The translations under genes and the position numbers were made by a program. Under the pieces are notes generated by a model. It was not told where the DNA came from, searched no databases, and saw only the letters and a list, made by a program, of their open reading frames with translations. From assembly GCA_022822785.1 (NCBI GenBank), contig JAJEAL010000058.1:1-47901 (forward strand): 47,901 nucleotides of DNA. Reading direction: 5' to 3'. Within the stretch, counting starts at the first letter, position 1, and every line of letters begins with the position of its first letter. The stretch comes from Candidatus Poribacteria bacterium. GTDB lineage: Bacteria; Poribacteria; WGA-4E; PCPOR2b. Positions 44,181-47,901 of this stretch are shown here, one piece after another.

Positions 44181-45584
44181 ATGCGTCGATATAGTATTCA
44201 AAACAAAATTGTTCTTCCTTTCATTCTGCTCTTTGCGGTAGTTGTGCTCATTGTGCCAGTTATCACGATCGCGCTTTTTGATCGGAAATATGATGAACAG
44301 AATAGCTTGGAAACCCAAAAATGGGTTCAAGCGATTGTGGACACCGGCTATATTCACGAACCAGAGAAGGTTAAAGAAGCATACGGGGCAGAAGTGACAA
44401 TTGTCAGCAGCGATAACACCGTCAATTATACTACCCTTCCTGGGGATTGGGCGAACTTTGCTGATGAGATGAGACTGCATGACATCCGCGAGCGCATTAT
44501 GGAATCAAATAGCGACTTAGTTTCACAAAATGTAATAGTTAGTGGGAGACACTATAAAGTTCTCTATTACTTACAGGCGTACGATCGATTGTACTGCTTA
44601 ATGCGTCCAATGGACAAAATCGCTGATGCGAAGCGAGATGTAACTTTGTTGATGTTAGGAATTGCCGTGGTTGTTATCCTATTGGTTGCCGTCATCAGCC
44701 ATCTTATTGGGCGAAATCTTACCAATCCAATTAAGGAGTTGGTACAATTCACCCAAAAGGTCGCCGATGGCAATCTAAACGAGCAGTGTGCGGTGAAAAC
44801 ACATGACGAAATTGGGGACCTTACCCTCGCGTTTAACCAAATGACGCGTAACCTCCGAAATTCGCGGAATGAGCTGTTAAGTGCTGAGCGCCTCGCCACT
44901 GCGGGAAAAATGGCAGCGTCGTTTGCCCATGAGATTCGAAATCCTCTCTCGTCTATGCAGATGCTAGCGCAAATGCTAATGCGAAAGGATAATCTCTCGG
45001 AAGCAAGGGGCAAGCAGTCGATGCAATATATCCTTGAAGAGATTCAACGCGTTGATGTTATTGTCAAAGGGTTCATGGATTTTGCCCGACCAGCGGCTCT
45101 TAAAGCTGTCTCCCACAATCTGAATCAGGTTCTACAGGAGGTCCTAGACCTAATGGAGGCTAACCTGAACCACCATCAGATCACGCTAGTCAGAAAGTTC
45201 ACTTCTCATCTTCCACCAATTTCACTAGATCGCGATAAGTTGAAACAGGCATTTATGAATATCGTATTAAATGCAATGGAGGCGATGCCGGAGGGCGGCA
45301 TCTTAGAAATCCTAACATTACAGGATTCAGACGAAGTCCGGATTGATGTCGTAGACACAGGTGTTGGCATCTCGCCGGAAGATTTAAACCGACTTTTTGA
45401 ACCTTTCTTCACAACAAAATCGCAGGGAACCGGACTTGGACTGGCAAACGCAAAACGCATTCTCGAACAACACGGTGGGGATATACAAAGCAAGAGCGTT
45501 GTTGGGCAGGGAACAACCATGTCGCTTTGGCTGCCGCTACCAAGTAATCCCGCCCCTTCAGATTTCAACAATATAGGAGAGTAG
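44181..45584 (+). CDS. Orphan membrane-bound sensor histidine kinase
   Basis: A 467-residue histidine kinase. Transmembrane helices lie at about residues 10-32 and 154-177, enclosing an external sensor domain of about 120 residues. A HAMP domain (about 177-230) follows, then a HisKA domain with the phospho-acceptor His250 in [13 protein letters not shown] and an HATPase_c domain ([32 protein letters not shown]). No response regulator gene is nearby. The start at 44181 or an upstream ATG at 44151 cannot be decided firmly. cysC starts one base after the stop. Confidence 0.92.
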   Translation: MRRYSIQNKIVLPFILLFAVVVLIVPVITIALFDRKYDEQNSLETQKWVQAIVDTGYIHEPEKVKEAYGAEVTIVSSDNTVNYTTLPGDWANFADEMRLHDIRERIMESNSDLVSQNVIVSGRHYKVLYYLQAYDRLYCLMRPMDKIADAKRDVTLLMLGIAVVVILLVAVISHLIGRNLTNPIKELVQFTQKVADGNLNEQCAVKTHDEIGDLTLAFNQMTRNLRNSRNELLSAERLATAGKMAASFAHEIRNPLSSMQMLAQMLMRKDNLSEARGKQSMQYILEEIQRVDVIVKGFMDFARPAALKAVSHNLNQVLQEVLDLMEANLNHHQITLVRKFTSHLPPISLDRDKLKQAFMNIVLNAMEAMPEGGILEILTLQDSDEVRIDVVDTGVGISPEDLNRLFEPFFTTKSQGTGLGLANAKRILEQHGGDIQSKSVVGQGTTMSLWLPLPSNPAPSDFNNIGE

Positions 45585-45585
45585 T

Positions 45586-46203
45586 ATGACAGAACAAAAG
45601 GCAACAAATATCACTTGGCACGAAGCTAACGTTACCCAGACAGACAGAGAAAAACTTCTCAATCAGAAAGGGGGTGTCATCTGGTTCACAGGATTGTCGG
45701 GTTCCGGTAAGTCTACACTGGCTCTTGAAGTGGAAAGCACATTACATCAGCGTGGACATCTCACGTATGTGCTCGATGGTGACAACATTCGACACGGTTT
45801 GAATAAAAATCTCGGCTTTTCGCCCGAAGACCGGGAGGAAAATATCCGCCGGATTGGAGAGGTTGCGAAGCTGTTTGCCGATGCCGGTGTTATTGTGATG
45901 ACTGCGTTCATCTCACCCTACTGTGCAGACCGAGACAATGCACGGGACCTACTTGATGAGGGGCGCTTTGTGGAGATTTTCGTAGATTGCCCGCTAGAGG
46001 TGTGCGAAGCACGGGATACAAAGGGACTGTATCAGAAGGCGCGGGCGGGTGAGATTAAAGAGTTCACAGGAATCAGCGCGCCTTACGAAGCACCGCCCCA
46101 CCCGGAACTAATCGTGAATACAAGCAGCCAAACACTCAAAGAATGTACCGAGCGAGTCATTGCCTTCCTCGAAAGCAAATCGCTTATTCCCACATCACAA
46201 TGA
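45586..46203 (+). CDS. cysC: Adenylyl-sulfate (APS) kinase
   Basis: A 205-residue APS kinase that makes PAPS from APS and ATP in the cytoplasm. It has the P-loop GLSGSGKST (36-44), the substrate motif [15 protein letters not shown] and the phospho-acceptor Ser110 in TAFISPY. The typical GIKGFTG-like [14 protein letters not shown] is near the end. TAGGAGAG precedes the ATG. The stop of the histidine kinase lies one base before its start, an unusual partner. No cysN, cysD or sat gene is in the window. Confidence 0.95.
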   Translation: MTEQKATNITWHEANVTQTDREKLLNQKGGVIWFTGLSGSGKSTLALEVESTLHQRGHLTYVLDGDNIRHGLNKNLGFSPEDREENIRRIGEVAKLFADAGVIVMTAFISPYCADRDNARDLLDEGRFVEIFVDCPLEVCEARDTKGLYQKARAGEIKEFTGISAPYEAPPHPELIVNTSSQTLKECTERVIAFLESKSLIPTSQ

Positions 46204-46228
46204 TGTTGATAAGCACATCAGTTGGGTT

Positions 46229-47449
46229 TCAAAATCCCATTAAACCGCAGCATCGACGGCAAACGGGCATAGGACCGTCGGTGCTGATAGAATTGCGGAA
46301 TTTGCGGGCGGCAGCGTTATTCCACATATCTTCGACAGTATCTGTTTTGATATTGCCTATGATGTAATCATGGTAATCACGGCAGAGGCTAACGTCGCCG
46401 TTGCTGTCAATTTCCATTGTCATGTAAATACTGACACACTGATTATAGCCGAAAATCTCCGTGTGGTCGGTATAATAGCGCTGAATCTCCTCTCGCGTGT
46501 TCAGCCTCGGCATCATCATCGGTGGGCATCGTTCCGTCTGTTTTGAGAGTTTTTCCATCTCTTCAAACTTGTCGAGGATGACACCGTGATCAAAATCTTT
46601 CCACGTCCCAATCCAGCCGTAGTGAGTTTGGGGCTTGAAACCGAAACGTCCCTCAAAATCTTCAGTATGTGCCTGAGCAGAATGCGAGTCAATCCACCAT
46701 GTTAGATAGAAAATCTGTGTATCTGCATACTGGTTCGTAAATTTGTAGAGATCGACTACGTAGTCAATATTGTACATTGTGATACAACTGAGCGGGACGA
46801 TATACGGAAATGCAAGATTCCGATTCTTTTTCTTTTCACTCAGCGTTTCAAGCGCGGCTTTGACATCCTTAAAGTTATCATAATTTTCCGTGACCCCAGG
46901 ACGTTGATTGTTGTGAATCTCTTCATTTGGTCCATCAACGCTCAAATATAAGATTTTGCACGTTTCGAGAATGTCGTCGGCGCGTCGGGCAAGATGAGTG
47001 CCATTTGTCACAAGCGAAATCGGCATGTCACGTTCTTTGATATAATGCATTAGCTCAAGCAAACCGGGGTAAAGCATCGGTTCGCCGCCCCAGATATACC
47101 ATACAGGGGACCAGCCAGCATCAACAATCTGATCAACGAGTCGCTTGTAGATTTCGACCGGGACCTCCCGTTGCTTCAACGTTTTGAGGGATTCACCAAG
47201 CAGGTATCCGTTATCTCCCCACTGTCCGCACGAGTGACACCGTAAGTTACACATATCCGTGATTCGTAAACTTACCAGTTGAACATCGTCCCCTTTGCCG
47301 TGCTTGGCGCCAAATGGGTGTCTCCAGCTAAAGCTCTCTTTTGCCATCTGATATTTCATGAGTGCGTAGGACGTTGCCCAATCATCTGACATCGCTGTTG
47401 CAAGCTCATTCACAAAAAAACGGGGTGAAACACGACTGCGAATTGCCAT
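46229..47449 (-). CDS. Radical SAM protein with SPASM-like C-terminus
   Basis: A 406-residue radical SAM enzyme. The [4Fe-4S] cluster motif C-x3-C-x2-C is Cys67, Cys71 and Cys74 (CNLRCHSC). WYIWGGEPML matches the SAM-binding GGEP. The C-terminus has a SPASM-like Cys set (Cys in YNQCVSIYM, VSLCRDY and CRRCCGL) for an auxiliary cluster. The substrate is unknown; SPASM relatives often modify peptides or sugars. GAGGAAG precedes the ATG. Upstream on the same strand is the end of a membrane protein. Confidence 0.9.
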   Translation of the reverse strand: MAIRSRVSPRFFVNELATAMSDDWATSYALMKYQMAKESFSWRHPFGAKHGKGDDVQLVSLRITDMCNLRCHSCGQWGDNGYLLGESLKTLKQREVPVEIYKRLVDQIVDAGWSPVWYIWGGEPMLYPGLLELMHYIKERDMPISLVTNGTHLARRADDILETCKILYLSVDGPNEEIHNNQRPGVTENYDNFKDVKAALETLSEKKKNRNLAFPYIVPLSCITMYNIDYVVDLYKFTNQYADTQIFYLTWWIDSHSAQAHTEDFEGRFGFKPQTHYGWIGTWKDFDHGVILDKFEEMEKLSKQTERCPPMMMPRLNTREEIQRYYTDHTEIFGYNQCVSIYMTMEIDSNGDVSLCRDYHDYIIGNIKTDTVEDMWNNAAARKFRNSISTDGPMPVCRRCCGLMGF

Positions 47450-47507
47450 AGTCTTCCTCTTTCTTACGAAAAGTAAAATGTAGATTTACTCATAAACTCT
47501 TGAATGC

Positions 47508-47901
47508 CTAAACTGACCGCTTTCCGTGTTGGGCGTTTGTTTTATCTTCCTCGGTAATTCTGCCCAAAACACGGGATTCTGTCGCTGAAAGGATTTCGTA
47601 TCGCACGCCCCCCCATACAATCTTCTTCTGAAATAGCGCATATATCGCATTCAGTCCTGCAAGGAACATCGCTAGCGGCACAACGAGCGAGGCGATTCGG
47701 AGGGTCTCGCGTATTTTGGGGGTATCTCTCAACCAACGGGGCAAATTTCGCGAGAAAATGCGATAACTTTGAATTTCAATAAATGGAACAAGCAGGACAA
47801 GGAGGAGCCTATCCGAATAGAGTGTAAATGGAATAGAACCGAGCACAAGCAAAGCCTTTGGCAGAAATACCAGCAAGGTGCCCCACCACTGTGCTTTCAG
47901 T
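47508..47901 (-). CDS. C-terminus of a membrane protein, possibly a GT2 glycosyltransferase (partial)
   Basis: The frame is open to the last base of the window, so only about 130 C-terminal residues are seen. They contain hydrophobic spans (ALLVLGSIPFTLY, LLLVLLVPFIEI and ASLVVPLAMFLAGL) and end with KKIVWGGVRYEI and VLGRITEED. This layout resembles the membrane end of family 2 glycosyltransferases, where a W-x-G-x-x-Y motif follows the last helices. The assignment is tentative. The radical SAM gene lies 58 bp downstream and may be co-transcribed. Confidence 0.5.
   Translation of the reverse strand, partial: LKAQWWGTLLVFLPKALLVLGSIPFTLYSDRLLLVLLVPFIEIQSYRIFSRNLPRWLRDTPKIRETLRIASLVVPLAMFLAGLNAIYALFQKKIVWGGVRYEILSATESRVLGRITEEDKTNAQHGKRSV

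Noticed and set aside
44004-44480. Minus-strand open frame of 158 codons
   Set aside because: Covers the kinase promoter and its N-terminus on the other strand; no domain or ribosome site.
46229-47449. Radical SAM gene as the sulfatase-maturing enzyme
   Set aside because: It is about 5 kb away and the overall sequence does not resemble AtsB-type maturases closely enough to claim it.
1-47901. CRISPR array, tRNA, rRNA, prophage or transposase genes
   Set aside because: I looked for regular spaced repeats, cloverleaf-like stretches and transposase motifs and found none I could support.

Overview
The window looks like a chromosomal piece of an uncultivated, diderm (Gram-negative type) bacterium of medium G+C content. 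An LptE-like outer-membrane lipoprotein, a second lipoprotein with a lipobox and ECF sigma factors with a zinc-type anti-sigma point to a cell with an outer membrane. The mix of phytanoyl-CoA-dioxygenase-like oxygenases, Gfo/Idh/MocA oxidoreductases, a formylglycine-type sulfatase, UxuA-like and DUF4432 sugar enzymes and amidohydrolases is typical of Candidatus Poribacteria and some planctomycete-like lineages. Poribacteria is my best guess, made from gene content alone.

Region 1 (1-11452, all minus strand) is an accessory carbon-use block. It holds a truncated Gfo/Idh/MocA oxidoreductase, a GT4 glycosyltransferase, a mannonate-dehydratase-like TIM barrel, D-aminoacyl-tRNA deacylase, an oligogalacturonide-lyase-like beta-propeller, two PhyH-type oxygenases, an orphan type I specificity subunit (HsdS), a second Gfo/Idh/MocA protein, a DapA-family aldolase or dehydratase and an ACMSD-like amidohydrolase. 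Three copies of an intergenic hairpin element are scattered through it.

Region 2 (11747-24001, plus strand) starts with an ECF sigma and zinc anti-sigma pair closed by a strong terminator. A long structured leader then precedes the core information-processing operon rimP-nusA-ylxR-infB-ylxP-rbfA-nrnA-truB-ribF. rpsO-pnp follows from its own promoter.

Region 3 (24200-38959, plus strand) has a small membrane protein, the LptE-like lipoprotein, a DUF6599-like lipoprotein, a type II restriction-modification pair (amino-methyltransferase and EcoRII-C-like nuclease), a degenerate amidohydrolase joined to the glycine cleavage genes gcvT-gcvH-gcvP, a trkA-trkH potassium uptake pair with its own promoter, a nucleotidyltransferase-fold protein, a HAD hydrolase and a DUF4432 sugar-epimerase-like protein.

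Region 4 (38987-47901, mixed strands) has a DUF2007/zinc-ribbon protein, a sulfatase overlapping recQ, a second ECF sigma factor, a divergent orphan histidine kinase that abuts cysC (APS kinase), a radical SAM/SPASM protein and the end of a membrane protein that runs off the window.

No tRNA, rRNA, CRISPR array, transposase or prophage gene was recognised. The points most worth attention are the nusA-operon leader (promoter followed at once by a terminator, then a second terminator and competing hairpins), the dispersed hairpin element, a PhyH oxygenase lacking the usual iron-binding Asp, the degenerate amidohydrolase upstream of gcvT, the orphan HsdS, and a perfect 16-bp tandem repeat between the second sigma gene and the kinase.
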